Shown here: one piece after another, positions 17,213 through 25,595 of the stretch
How positions within the stretch are numbered: the stretch's first letter is position 1
Layout: every line of letters begins with the position of its first letter
NCBI GenBank assembly: GCA_028706295.1
Contig: JAQWBQ010000024.1
Location: 1-44,585, forward strand
Origin: Bacteroidales bacterium
Lineage (GTDB): Bacteria; Bacteroidota; Bacteroidia; Bacteroidales; FEN-979
Direction: 5' to 3'
Length of the DNA: 44,585 bases
Program-made: the position numbers and the translations under genes
The notes under the pieces: generated by a model
Told to the model about the DNA's origin: nothing
Seen by the model: only the letters and a program-made list of their open reading frames with translations
Databases searched by the model: none

Positions 17213-17823
17213 AAAGCCTAATCTCTGAAACCACCATGGAGCGGATCAAGCTCTATTACCTATCGGATAATGTCGAGCTTTCCGATCATGACCAGAATTT
17301 GCGCGAGCGTTGGGAAGCGGCCTATTCCATGCTGATCAACCAGAACGGGACCAAACGGGAGGTGGTCAAGATGCTCATGAAGGTGTACGATATCTCCGAT
17401 GTGCAGGCTTACCGGGATGTGTACAATTGCACCCGTTGTTTCGGCCCGATCCGGGGGATGGACCGGTACGCCCTGCGGGACATGGTGACCCAATGGGCCA
17501 TTGAAGCCTACCGGAAAGCCTCGGTAAAGAATGACTTCAAGGCCATCGGCATGCTGCTGGACAAGATCATCCGGGCCAACAACCTGGACAAAGAGGACCT
17601 TGAGCTGCCTGATCCTTCGAAGATCCAGCCGCCGGTTCAGTTGCTGTCGATCAATTACAATTTTCTCAACACCGAATATTTCAAGCTCATTGACCCCAAG
17701 GCGCAGCAGGCTCTGCTGGAACTGAACGAAAAAGTAATGGCGCTGATCGATGCTTCGCCCATTGCCGATTACAAGAATATCCTGCTTGCTGAAGAACCAA
17801 TCCTGGAAGATGCCCGAGATTAA
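17209..17823 (+). CDS. Putative terminase small subunit
   Basis: A 204-residue protein directly before, and overlapping by 14 bases, the large terminase gene. Residues 28-75 (RERWEAAYSMLINQNGTKRE followed by VVKMLMKVYDISDVQAYRDV) give a helix-turn-helix with the repeated helical pattern of phage packaging-initiation proteins; the C-terminal part is acidic and probably contacts the large subunit. Position, size and HTH support the small-subunit role of recognising phage DNA for packaging, but no diagnostic motif exists. Confidence 0.6.
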   Translation: MKSLISETTMERIKLYYLSDNVELSDHDQNLRERWEAAYSMLINQNGTKREVVKMLMKVYDISDVQAYRDVYNCTRCFGPIRGMDRYALRDMVTQWAIEAYRKASVKNDFKAIGMLLDKIIRANNLDKEDLELPDPSKIQPPVQLLSINYNFLNTEYFKLIDPKAQQALLELNEKVMALIDASPIADYKNILLAEEPILEDARD

Positions 17824-19315
17824 GGTCCGACCGGCTCCCTACCTGAACGATCCCCAGGTGGCCGTTCAGCTTTCCCACAGTCCGCACAAAGTGTTCATTG
17901 GCGGCCGCGGAGTGGGTAAGACAACTATCATTGCCGAAGATATCATCCGCTACTTTGTTGCCATGCCCCGGGGAAAGATATCCCTGAACGGGTTGACCTA
18001 TTTCCATATCAGGACCAAATCGCTGCCGCCGATCATCGACCACTTTGAACGGCGTGGACTTTACAGGGGTATCCATTATTTCGTCGGGCACAGGGCACCA
18101 AAACGAAATGAATGGCCGGAACCCTATGCCCCGCCGTTGGATTACTCAAACTGCATCCATTTTTACAACGGCTTCGTCGTTGAATTCAACTCCTTCGACC
18201 GGCCGGAGATGGCCCGCAGCGGTTCCTACGACGGTATGATCTTCGATGAATGTACGAAGCTGAAAAAGTCTGCCATCGAATCCGATGTGCTGCCAGCCAA
18301 CCGGGGCAACCGGGACCGCTTCGGCCACCTGAGGTTTCACCATGGCACCCTGTTCCTGGGAACCATGCCGCTGACCCCTGACGGGGACTGGGTGTTTGAA
18401 TACCAGGAACTGGCAAAAGAGATGCCTGCCCGGTATTGCTACCTTGAAGCATCCGCTACGCAGAATAGCAAAATTCTCGGTGAGATGTATTTCCGTGATC
18501 TCAAACGTGTTCTGCCAAAGATCGTTTATGACCTGGAAGTGCTCAACATCCGCCGCAAGCAGAACACCAACGGATTTTACCCGCTGCTGAAGTCTGCCGT
18601 ACATGGCTACACCGATTCCTACGAGTACAACTATATTGACCAGGCAGTTCTGCCTGCAGCCGGGAGTGTCTTTGATTGCCGTGCCGATCGTGATTGCATC
18701 GGCAGTGAACCGCTCTATGTCTCCTTTGATTTCGGCACCTCGCAGAACTGTATGATCGTGGCCCAATGGGACCGGTTGCTCAATGAGATCCGGATCATCC
18801 GCAACTTCTATGTCGAGAATGAAATGCTTTCAGTCCTGGTTCAGCAGTTTATCGATCACTACAAAGCCAAACCCGTCCGGTATGTATACCTCTATGGCGG
18901 TTCCGACGGCAACCGCAAAAATGATGCTGCTTCGCGCAACTCTTACTTTGATGATGTCAGAGAACAACTGGCAAAGGCCGGGTGGGAAGTCCAGCTACGC
19001 GCCGAACTGTACGAGGCACACCACATGGATAAATTCCAGTTCTGGTTCAAGTTCCTGTCGGGGGAGCAACCGGGACTTCCCGCCTTCCGCATCAATATGA
19101 ACAACGCCATGGAAACCTTTTTTTCCATGGACAATGCCCCTATTCTTCCGCAAGAGTTCAAGAAAGACAAATCGTCCGAACGCCGCAAAGATCAGCCCAG
19201 GTGGAAAGCCACCGACCTGAGCGATGCCGCGGACAATTTGTTTTACTGGCTGCTTAGCCCATTGGTAGGGGAGCAGTACCCCACCAATGAGATGATCCTG
19301 CTGCCCGGAAGATAG
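17810..19315 (+). CDS. Terminase large subunit
   Basis: A 501-residue packaging motor from ATG 17810 (an upstream in-frame ATG at 17750 lies inside the preceding gene). The N-terminal ATPase has Walker A GGRGVGKTT (31-39) and Walker B GMIFDECTK (142-150). The C-terminal nuclease begins with VSFDFGTSQN, where D307 is the expected first RNase H-fold metal ligand; another acidic cluster follows. The protein cuts concatemeric DNA and pumps it through the portal. Unusually, the portal gene is about 9 kb downstream and the capsid gene about 8.5 kb upstream. Confidence 0.92.
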   Translation: MPEIKVRPAPYLNDPQVAVQLSHSPHKVFIGGRGVGKTTIIAEDIIRYFVAMPRGKISLNGLTYFHIRTKSLPPIIDHFERRGLYRGIHYFVGHRAPKRNEWPEPYAPPLDYSNCIHFYNGFVVEFNSFDRPEMARSGSYDGMIFDECTKLKKSAIESDVLPANRGNRDRFGHLRFHHGTLFLGTMPLTPDGDWVFEYQELAKEMPARYCYLEASATQNSKILGEMYFRDLKRVLPKIVYDLEVLNIRRKQNTNGFYPLLKSAVHGYTDSYEYNYIDQAVLPAAGSVFDCRADRDCIGSEPLYVSFDFGTSQNCMIVAQWDRLLNEIRIIRNFYVENEMLSVLVQQFIDHYKAKPVRYVYLYGGSDGNRKNDAASRNSYFDDVREQLAKAGWEVQLRAELYEAHHMDKFQFWFKFLSGEQPGLPAFRINMNNAMETFFSMDNAPILPQEFKKDKSSERRKDQPRWKATDLSDAADNLFYWLLSPLVGEQYPTNEMILLPGR

Positions 19316-19461
19316 GGGAGCACGGATGACCGTTTATCGTTTCACCCTGTTTTTACATTCAATTTATTATATATTTAGCATCAATTCATATATCCGGTCG
19401 GTTGCGCCCGGTGCAATTGCATTTTTCGATAGGGCGGGGCGTGCACTTCGTGGAGATTTTG

Positions 19462-19497
19462 TAACTACAAAAGGGAAAATTAACCCGTTTGTAGTTA
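19462..19497. repeat. Perfect 10-bp inverted repeat
   Basis: TAACTACAAA (19462-19471) and TTTGTAGTTA (19488-19497) are perfect complements, and an inner GGG/CCC can extend the stem. There is no clear T-run on either strand. It may end the terminase transcript or be an element boundary. Confidence 0.55.
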
Positions 19498-19545
19498 AAA
19501 ATCAATAAAATGTACTTTCTGTTTTGTAGTGCGCCAAAGGGCGGA

Positions 19546-19585
19546 CTGCTTTTCTTTGTCGGCGCAAGAAAAGCAGCAAAAGAAA
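19546..19585. repeat. Dispersed hairpin element, copy A
   Basis: CTGCTTTTCTT (19546-19556) and AAGAAAAGCAG (19566-19576) form a perfect stem, followed by CAAAAGAAA. The same plan recurs at 19628 and 26886. Confidence 0.6.
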
Positions 19586-19627
19586 CGCCGGCAGGTTGAT
19601 ATCAGCGATAACCTGGCCTTCAGCGGA

Positions 19628-19678
19628 GTACTTTTTCTTTGTCGGGGAGGGTCAAAGAAAAAGGTACCAAAAAGAAAG
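19628..19678. repeat. Dispersed hairpin element, copy B
   Basis: GTACTTTTTCTTTG (19628-19641) pairs with CAAAGAAAAAGGTAC (19653-19667) with one bulged G, followed by CAAAAAGAAAG. Arms differ from copy A but the layout is the same. Confidence 0.6.
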
Positions 19679-20189
19679 ACCACGGGAAAGCTTTTGTAGG
19701 TGTACCCTTCCTCCCAAATGCACCGTGACAACCTCCCCTTTTCCCTGACAGAAGGATTCATCTGTTTTTGTATCCAAGCCTGGTACCGGCTGTTTCCGGG
19801 CTTTGCTTCCAGCCTTTCCTGGTCGCACTCCGTATTTCTCTCCTGCCTGGTTCCACTTTTAACTTACTGGTCGTCCCTGCTGACGGGATTCCTGACCACA
19901 CTGAAATGGATGGTTCGCCGCATGAACGTCGGGAGGATCATCCTGTTGGAAATGGATCTGCGCAGCTTCCTGTTCTTTCCCACCTGAACGTACTGCCAAA
20001 CATTCATGGATATTTTTCCGGTCCTATTTGTATGCTAAGCTATGAGCTCATTACAGGGTGAAAGTTCCACTCATTCAAGGATTTTCCCGGCATATCCTCA
20101 TTGCAATCCGGTATTCCAGTTCCTCCTTGAGTGCCCCTCCATGTTCTTCATGACACTTGCATAAAAATTAACCTCAAAAAAAAGTAACC

Positions 20190-20528
20190 ATGAAAACATT
20201 TGTCAAGAAGTACATCGCAAAGGGAAAACAGGTAAAGGATCTGCAGATCGTAAAAATCTCCATCAGGATCGAAGATGTCCTCCAGCACGCTCATGAATAC
20301 AAGGGCGAACAGTTCATCACCTTCGAGGTGGCCAAATTGCAGAACCCCGACAGCTTCGGAAATGACTACACGGTTTATGTCAACAAACTGGTGGAATCCG
20401 AAACGGCCGTCGAGAAATCGCAGGTGAACGAACCGAAAAAAGAGATCAAGGCTGCAAAGCCCGGCAAGAAAACAGCCAAAAGCGGCAAGAAGACTACTGA
20501 AAAACAGTCCGATGAATTGCCCTTCTAA
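20190..20528 (+). CDS. Small protein with an SSB-like C-terminal tip
   Basis: A 112-residue protein with a compact beta/alpha N-terminal domain (about 1-70; KYIAKGKQVKDLQIVKISIR then ITFEVAKLQNP) and a lysine-rich linker with repeated GKKTAKSGKKT, ending in SDELPF. The last residues copy the acidic-LPF tip by which SSB recruits DNA-processing enzymes. Proteins of this general build are common in Bacteroidota mobile elements near radC and ardC-type genes. It may bind single-stranded DNA or dock to SSB partners; the N-terminal fold was not identified. It has its own terminator. Confidence 0.7.
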   Translation: MKTFVKKYIAKGKQVKDLQIVKISIRIEDVLQHAHEYKGEQFITFEVAKLQNPDSFGNDYTVYVNKLVESETAVEKSQVNEPKKEIKAAKPGKKTAKSGKKTTEKQSDELPF

Positions 20529-20541
20529 CCGGGGGAAAAGG

Positions 20542-20570
20542 GAGTCGTGATCGCCACGGCTCTTTTTTTT
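20542..20570 (+). terminator. Terminator of the SSB-tail gene
   Basis: GAGTCGTG (20542-20549) pairs with CACGGCTC (20555-20562), one G-T pair, followed by eight Ts. Confidence 0.85.
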
Positions 20571-20623
20571 AGTCGTCGGTTACTGTTCCGGGCACACCAA
20601 AGGGCATCAAATCGCTATTCTAC

Positions 20624-20788
20624 CTGAAATTTCTGCAAAAGTACCTATGGAAAATAAAACTGTCAAGGGCGACCTCCTGCCAGATCTGTCGCCTTTCAGG
20701 GTTATTCATCCCCCGAGTACTCGGGGGAATGACCCAACCCCTTGACATCATTTATTTCTCCCCGGTATGGCTGGTGGCAAAATTTCAG
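20624..20788 (+). promoter_or_regulatory. Repeated structured leader, copy 1 (before radC)
   Basis: Closing stem CTGAAATTT (20624-20632) with AAATTTCAG (20780-20788); inner stem AAGGGCG (20665-20671) with CGCCTTT (20690-20696); then the 18-base palindrome CCCCCGAGTACTCGGGGG (20710-20727) flanked by TCAT and ATGA. Single-stranded blocks AAAACTGTC, TTTCAGG and CATTTATT-like sequence are shared with copies 2 and 3. It ends 39 bases before the radC ATG. The ORF-free alignment suggests an RNA leader; the DNA could also be a binding region. Confidence 0.65.
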
Positions 20789-20827
20789 TACGAACCGCGG
20801 CCACAGCGCTGCATTAAACCATCAGCT

Positions 20828-21553
20828 ATGGAAACTTCAAACAACAACCAGACATTAACAAACTATGAACGCCGGATTCCCATGAGCGCCTAGGCGGAAG
20901 ACGACATCCCTTCCAGCAAACTGCTGCTCAAGGGATCGGCAAGCCTCTCGAACGCTGAACTGCTCAGCATCATCATCGGTAACGGCATCGAAGGAGAAAA
21001 TTCCCTCGACATTGCCATGAAGACCTTATCCCAGTGCGGAAACAACCTCTGCGAGTTCTGGCGCCTGGGGGTTACCGAGCTTCAGCAGATCAAAGGCATC
21101 GGCCCGAAGCGGGCAGTTCAGATCGTCGCCATGTTTGCCCTGGCACGTCGCCGGAATGAGAGTGAAGTCATCCTCAAGGACAAAATCAAGTCAAGTACAG
21201 ATGCCTTCCGGATCTTTCATTCTATCATCGGAGACCTGCCTTATGAAGAGTTCTGGGTACTGATGCTCAACCGGGCAAACAAAGTGATCCGTAAAGTCCG
21301 GATTTCCGAGGGTGGTATATCGGGCACCGTGGTGGATCCGAAGAAGGTCTTCAAGTTCGCCCTGGAGCTTCACGCCTGTTCGATCATCCTGGGTCATAAC
21401 CACCCTTCGGGACTGATCACCCCCAGCGAAGCCGACATCAAGATCACCAAAAAACTGGTGGATGCCGGCAAATTACTGGAGATCGCGGTACTGGACCATC
21501 TAATCATCGGACTGGATCAGTTTTATTCGTTCGCCGATGAAGGCAGTTTGTAG
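20828..21553 (+). pseudogene. radC: RadC-family JAB/MPN protein with in-frame amber codon
   Basis: From ATG 20828 the frame encodes a full-length RadC (241 codons) except for a TAG at 20891-20893, codon 22. The context is IPMSA-stop-AEDDIPSSKLL, where RadC proteins normally have a tryptophan (TGG), so a single G-to-A change explains it. After the stop come the helix-hairpin-helix region (LQQIKGIGPKRAVQIVA) and the intact JAB metal site HNHPSG...PSEAD. Without readthrough, translation could only restart at about 21017, losing the N-terminal part. RadC-like proteins on mobile elements are of uncertain function, possibly DNA repair or anti-restriction. A sequencing error or amber suppression are alternatives. 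Confidence 0.8.
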
Positions 21554-21560
21554 ATCAAAG

Positions 21561-21591
21561 GCCCCGGGAAACCGGGGCTCATTTTTCTTTT
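21561..21591 (+). terminator. Terminator of radC
   Basis: GCCCCGG (21561-21567), GAAA loop, CCGGGGC (21572-21578), then a T-rich run. The same GAAA-loop design occurs at 26856 and 27352. Confidence 0.88.
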
Positions 21592-21712
21592 GATTGTGTT
21601 TTGCTTCTGTTTTTTGATGAAATTGCATCGGATTACTTTTCCATAGAAATCTTTTAACATGGTATAACTGTAAATAGATATTTGATGTTCCACCAAACCA
21701 AAGGAATAATTT

Positions 21713-22453
21713 ATGGACGAATTCGATAAGATTGTAAAGACTTTAGAAAAAATCCAAACAGTATTCGGGTTAATAGGAGTGATCATTGTGATTACTCTTG
21801 TAATCGTTGGATTTTTGATTTATAAATACCTGGTAAAATCAGTTGAGGCAGTCGCAGAGGAAGCATCAAAGAAGTCCTTGATTAAGTTTCAATCCACTAT
21901 AGATGACAAATTAGAGACAAAGCTCAAATTGTTTTTTCGGAATGAAAATATTAGAAATGATTTAACCATTCACTTTGCAATCAAATCTATTGAAACCAAA
22001 CTAAGTATTTGGACTGAAACCTACCAATTGTATTTTGACTTTCAAAAAACATGGGATTTTGACAAGAAGCAACTTGATGATAAGATTGAAGAATACGATA
22101 GAATTTTTCAAGAGAACAGAGAGCATATTTTCTTGAATTCAGTATTTCTTGGTGGTTTCCTGACATCAAAATTAATTACCTTGAACAACTCAATTAGACA
22201 CGCAATTCGTACTCAATACAGAAAAAACCATTTAGCGTTCCCTTTACAAGATGGGGCACGGACAGAACAGGACAGGAGACGTTACTTAGATAAAATTGAT
22301 GCTATTTTGCCGGAAGTCGAATCATGGATAAATTTAAATCTAACTGTTGACCACAATACAAAAATGTGGGATTTCAATGAATCTGAACTTAAAATAATCG
22401 CCGAACAGAATAAGGAGAAATTTGAAGACTTATCAACGATAAAAGAAAATTAA
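21713..22453 (+). CDS. Membrane-anchored coiled-coil protein beside the EcoRII unit
   Basis: A 246-residue protein with one N-terminal transmembrane helix (about residues 17-41, VFGLIGVIIVITLVIVGFLI) and a long cytoplasmic helical, charged region. No family was recognised. The DNA is AT-rich like the following R-M genes and unlike the cassettes around it, so it probably arrived with them. It could be a defence accessory protein anchored at the inner membrane, or an unrelated passenger. Confidence 0.6.
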   Translation: MDEFDKIVKTLEKIQTVFGLIGVIIVITLVIVGFLIYKYLVKSVEAVAEEASKKSLIKFQSTIDDKLETKLKLFFRNENIRNDLTIHFAIKSIETKLSIWTETYQLYFDFQKTWDFDKKQLDDKIEEYDRIFQENREHIFLNSVFLGGFLTSKLITLNNSIRHAIRTQYRKNHLAFPLQDGARTEQDRRRYLDKIDAILPEVESWINLNLTVDHNTKMWDFNESELKIIAEQNKEKFEDLSTIKEN

Positions 22454-22550
22454 TTTTTTGTAAACAGCGGTTGGATCAGTTGAAGATCAACACGTTTGAG
22501 ATAGCTCGTCGCCAATGAACGTATTATAAAAATTTCAATGTTAATGTGGA

Positions 22551-23012
22551 ATGGATGTGCATAATGAAGTTCAGCGGAGTAAAAACATGTCCGCCATCCG
22601 CAGTAAAGGGACAAAAATTGAGGTAATCCTTGGTAAGTTAATGTGGGCAAAAGGGTTTCGGTACAGAAAAAACGACAAAACTGTTTTCGGGACACCGGAT
22701 TTCACTTTTAAGGGCCTGAAAATGGCAATATTTGTTGATAGTGAATATTTTCATGGAAAGGATTGGGAAACTGAGAAATATCGAATTAAGAGCAATGTTG
22801 AGTTTTGGCACAAGAAGATTGAGCAGAATATCCAAAGGGATCTTCGGGTCAATGAAGAGCTGTTAAAAAATAGATGGAAAGTTTTAAGGTTCTGGGGTCA
22901 GGATGTCAAAAAGAATCCTGAATTTTGCATCGATGAAATCAGCAAAGCCATTGAGTCGCAAAAAAGCGATAAAGTACTCAGAGATAAGGGAAAGATTCAA
23001 AATTCAGGTTGA
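22551..23012 (+). CDS. vsr: Vsr-like DNA mismatch endonuclease
   Basis: A 153-residue protein of the very-short-patch repair family: RSKNMSAIRSKGTKIE at the N-terminus, GTPDFTF with the probable catalytic Asp50, and FWHKKIEQNIQRDLRVNEEL followed by RWKVLRFWGQDV. In Vsr the enzyme nicks next to T:G mismatches produced by deamination of 5mC in Dcm sites. The usual zinc-binding HxCFWH segment is replaced by VDSEYFHG, so this belongs to a variant subgroup. Its gene overlaps the following Dcm-type methylase by 80-110 bases in another frame, which ties the two functionally. In E. coli the order is dcm then vsr. Confidence 0.85.
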   Translation: MDVHNEVQRSKNMSAIRSKGTKIEVILGKLMWAKGFRYRKNDKTVFGTPDFTFKGLKMAIFVDSEYFHGKDWETEKYRIKSNVEFWHKKIEQNIQRDLRVNEELLKNRWKVLRFWGQDVKKNPEFCIDEISKAIESQKSDKVLRDKGKIQNSG

Positions 23013-24165
23013 CAAGGCCACTGATGACCAGTTGGCCAGTTTTACACATTATATTCATAACCAAAGGAACGGATCTGCTCAATGTTATCTCCAGGGTGCA
23101 ATTGACTACTGTAGAGATTTTAATCTTGCAGAGGATGTTGATTTGTTTTCGGAGTATAATCCTATGATATGGGATATTCCCTTTCCTGTTCCGGAGCCAC
23201 CACTTTTTAAGTTCATTGACCTGTTTGCCGGAATCGGAGGGATAAGGCTCGCTTATCAAAATCTTGGGGGAAAAAGTGTCTTTACCTCTGAAATTGATAA
23301 TTATGCCAAGAAAACCTATGAAGCCAATTTTGGAGAGGTTCCTTTCGGTGATATTACCAAAATTGATGAGAACCTGATTCCGGACCATGATATTTTGTTG
23401 GCAGGATTTCCTTGCCAGCCATTTTCAATTGCAGGTGTTTCCAAAAAAGCAAGTTTAGGCAGGGAACATGGGTTTAAAGATAAAACTCAGGGTACTCTGT
23501 TTTTTGATATTGCCAGGATTTTGGAGGCAAAACAGCCTAAAGCTTTTATGCTGGAAAATGTGAAAAACCTGGTATCTCATGACAAGGGTAACACCTTCAA
23601 AATTATTGCCGGCACGTTAACCGATCTGGGTTATAAGATATTTTTCAAGGTCCTTGATGGAAAGTATTATGTTCCGCAACACAGAGAAAGGATAATAATC
23701 GTAGGGTTTAGGGAAGAAATATATGGGAACGATGTGCCTTTCACTTTCCCTTCAAAGTCCGAAGGTGATCAGATTTTCAGGACAATACTGGAGGATGAGC
23801 CAGAAGAAAAATATACATTATCTGATAAATTGTGGAATTACCTGCAGGATTATGCAGTAAAGCACAAGGCAAAGGGAAATGGCTTTGGTTTCGGAATGAC
23901 TGATCTTAATGGAGTAGCGCGTACTTTAAGCGCAAGGTACTATAAGGATGGTTCTGAAGTTTTGGTTCCCCAGCCCGGTAATAATCCACGCCGGATGACT
24001 CCACGGGAATGTGCTAGATTAATGGGTTTTCCGGATAATTTTATCATTCCCGTATCTGATAACAGGGCTTATAAACAATTTGGAAATTCCGTGATAGTTC
24101 CAATGATACAGGCAGTTGCAGAACAAGTAACCAAAGTAATGCTCAATGAACAGAATCGTAAATGA
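22903..24165 (+). CDS. Dcm/EcoRII-type DNA (cytosine-5) methyltransferase
   Basis: A 420-residue C5 methylase very close in sequence pattern to E. coli Dcm and M.EcoRII: FIDLFAGIGGIRLAYQNLGG (motif I), LLAGFPCQPFSIAGVSKK with catalytic Cys171 (IV), ENVKNLVSHDKGNTF (VI), PQHRERI (VIII), KHKAKGNGFGFGM and RTLSARYYKDGSE (target recognition), FGNSV (X). The target is therefore probably CCWGG or a near relative. Starts at 22903 or 22933 are both possible, and even 23161 would keep motif I; the N-terminal extension matches the length of Dcm, so I keep the long form. It protects DNA from the EcoRII-like nuclease encoded next. Confidence 0.93.
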   Translation: MSKRILNFASMKSAKPLSRKKAIKYSEIRERFKIQVDKATDDQLASFTHYIHNQRNGSAQCYLQGAIDYCRDFNLAEDVDLFSEYNPMIWDIPFPVPEPPLFKFIDLFAGIGGIRLAYQNLGGKSVFTSEIDNYAKKTYEANFGEVPFGDITKIDENLIPDHDILLAGFPCQPFSIAGVSKKASLGREHGFKDKTQGTLFFDIARILEAKQPKAFMLENVKNLVSHDKGNTFKIIAGTLTDLGYKIFFKVLDGKYYVPQHRERIIIVGFREEIYGNDVPFTFPSKSEGDQIFRTILEDEPEEKYTLSDKLWNYLQDYAVKHKAKGNGFGFGMTDLNGVARTLSARYYKDGSEVLVPQPGNNPRRMTPRECARLMGFPDNFIIPVSDNRAYKQFGNSVIVPMIQAVAEQVTKVMLNEQNRK

Positions 24166-25318
24166 TGCAATTGAATCTGTAACCAAAAGCAGTAAGTCGT
24201 TTTGTAAGTTCATTTCTGCAAACGATGCAGGTAAAACTGGCGGACATCAGGAAGGGTTTTATATCCCGAAGAATTCCATTTCGTTAATGTTTGATTCACC
24301 AGGAGTAAAAGGAACCAACCTTGAAAGGTTTGTCACAATAAAATGGCAGGGTGATTTCGAGACACAAAGTCGATTTATTTATTATGGACAAGGTACCCGT
24401 AATGAATATCGGTTAACACGTTTCGGTCGTGGTTTTCCCTTTCTAACGGATGACCATGTTGGCGATTTGCTTATCCTATCCCACATCGGAGAAGATTACT
24501 TTGAAGGTTTTGTTCTAGAAACAGATGAAGATGTAGAAGAGTTCTTTTCAGCCTTCAACCTCTCCTCTGGTGACACAAACAAGTTAATTGATAAAAGTAA
24601 TTTTGTTACAGCCCCTGTTAAAATTCTTGAATGCTTCAGAAATTACCTGAAGTCACTTACAAGGGATTTCCCGTTTACAATAGAATTGGCCACAAACGCG
24701 CGGGACTGCTACAATAATTCTTTTGGTATTTCGGATAAGATTATCCAAAGCAAGCCCGATGAAATATTATTACATTGGTTAAATGCTGAATTTGAATTAT
24801 TTAAAACTATTGAAAATGATCGGTATTCCGCACGAATAACATCACCTTTTAAGACAGTTGAAGAATTAATAGGATGTGCAAATACAATTCTGAACCGAAG
24901 AAAAAGCAGAGCCGGGAAATCACTGGAGCACCATTTGGCGGAAATATTTACAAAAAACAGCCTGAGGTTTGATGTTCAGGTTATGACCGAGGAGAATAAA
25001 CGTCCGGATTTTATTTTTCCGGGGGCGGCAAATTACCATGATGAATCATATGATCCAAACAGTTTGGTATTCCTCGCTGCAAAAACAACCTGCAAAGACA
25101 GATGGCGTCAGGTCCTGAACGAAGCTGACCGCATTCCGGAGAAACATTTATTTACACTCCAACAAGGCATATCTTTGAATCAGCTTGCCGAAATGTATAA
25201 ATATAATGTCAGACTGGTTGTTCCTAAACCGTACATTTCCTGTTTTCCCACAAGCTACCAAAATCAAATTTTAACACTGGATCATTTTCTTGGCTATGTA
25301 AAAAGTAAGCAGGCATAG
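24146..25318 (+). CDS. EcoRII-type restriction endonuclease
   Basis: A 390-residue homologue of EcoRII (type IIE). The N-terminal effector domain contains FISANDAGKTGGHQEGFYIP and GTRNEYRLTRFGRG, matching EcoRII blocks that bind the allosteric site. The C-terminal catalytic domain has NRRKSRAGKSLEHHL, KRPDFIFPG (about D288) and AAKTTCKDRWRQVLNEADRI (about K313), the PD-(D/E)XK core. EcoRII needs two or more CCWGG sites and spares DNA with few of them. The gene overlaps the methylase by 20 bases, giving a vsr-M-R operon. The frame is intact, so the system may be active. Confidence 0.93.
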   Translation: MNRIVNDAIESVTKSSKSFCKFISANDAGKTGGHQEGFYIPKNSISLMFDSPGVKGTNLERFVTIKWQGDFETQSRFIYYGQGTRNEYRLTRFGRGFPFLTDDHVGDLLILSHIGEDYFEGFVLETDEDVEEFFSAFNLSSGDTNKLIDKSNFVTAPVKILECFRNYLKSLTRDFPFTIELATNARDCYNNSFGISDKIIQSKPDEILLHWLNAEFELFKTIENDRYSARITSPFKTVEELIGCANTILNRRKSRAGKSLEHHLAEIFTKNSLRFDVQVMTEENKRPDFIFPGAANYHDESYDPNSLVFLAAKTTCKDRWRQVLNEADRIPEKHLFTLQQGISLNQLAEMYKYNVRLVVPKPYISCFPTSYQNQILTLDHFLGYVKSKQA

Positions 25319-25372
25319 CCCATTTGCTTACTCAGTCATAGTTCTCAGGACTTCCAGCGCCTTTTTAACCAC

Positions 25373-25538
25373 GAAATTTCCGCAAAATTACCTGCGAAAA
25401 ATCCGCTTCGCTATAAAACTGTCAAGGGCGCCCTCCTGACGGAACCAGCGCCTTTCAGGTTTATTCAGATTGTGCCAATCTGACCTTCACCCTTGCCATT
25501 ATTTATTTTTCTCGGTATAGCTCCCTGGCTAAAATTTC
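25373..25538 (+). promoter_or_regulatory. Repeated structured leader, copy 2 (before the ArdC-like gene)
   Basis: Closing stem GAAATTT (25373-25379) with AAATTTC (25532-25538); CGCA (25381-25384) with TGCG (25393-25396); inner stem AAGGGCGC (25424-25431) with GCGCCTTT (25448-25455); variable stem TCAGATTG (25465-25472) with CAATCTGA (25476-25483). The variable stem differs completely from copy 1 yet pairs perfectly. Confidence 0.65.
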
Positions 25539-25552
25539 AAGTTTAACCAGGT

Positions 25553-25595
25553 GGGCCAGATACCAAGATAAGACCGCAGGGCAGCGGCAAATTCA
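25553..25595 (+). promoter_or_regulatory. Start-proximal leader motif, copy i
   Basis: GGGCCAGATACCAAGATAAG followed by CCGCAGGGCAGCGGCAA directly before the ATG. The same GCCAGAnnCCA...AGGGCAnnGGCAA pattern precedes the genes at 26636 and 27633. Confidence 0.5.

Larger units (their letters stand above)
19316..20189. other. Noncoding stretch with inverted repeats
   Basis: About 870 bases without a convincing gene. It holds a large inverted repeat at 19462-19497 and two copies of a dispersed hairpin element at 19546 and 19628. Open frames here (for example 19700-19987) have odd composition, no homology that I recognise and no upstream signal, so I do not call them. Confidence 0.6.

Noticed and set aside
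19326-19508. 60-residue frame after the terminase
   Set aside because: No upstream signal, and its end lies in the inverted repeat at 19462-19497.
19700-20061. Open frames of 95-97 residues between the terminase and the SSB-tail gene
   Set aside because: Overlapping frames with hydrophobic, low-information composition, no start signal and no recognisable family; the stretch holds hairpin elements instead.
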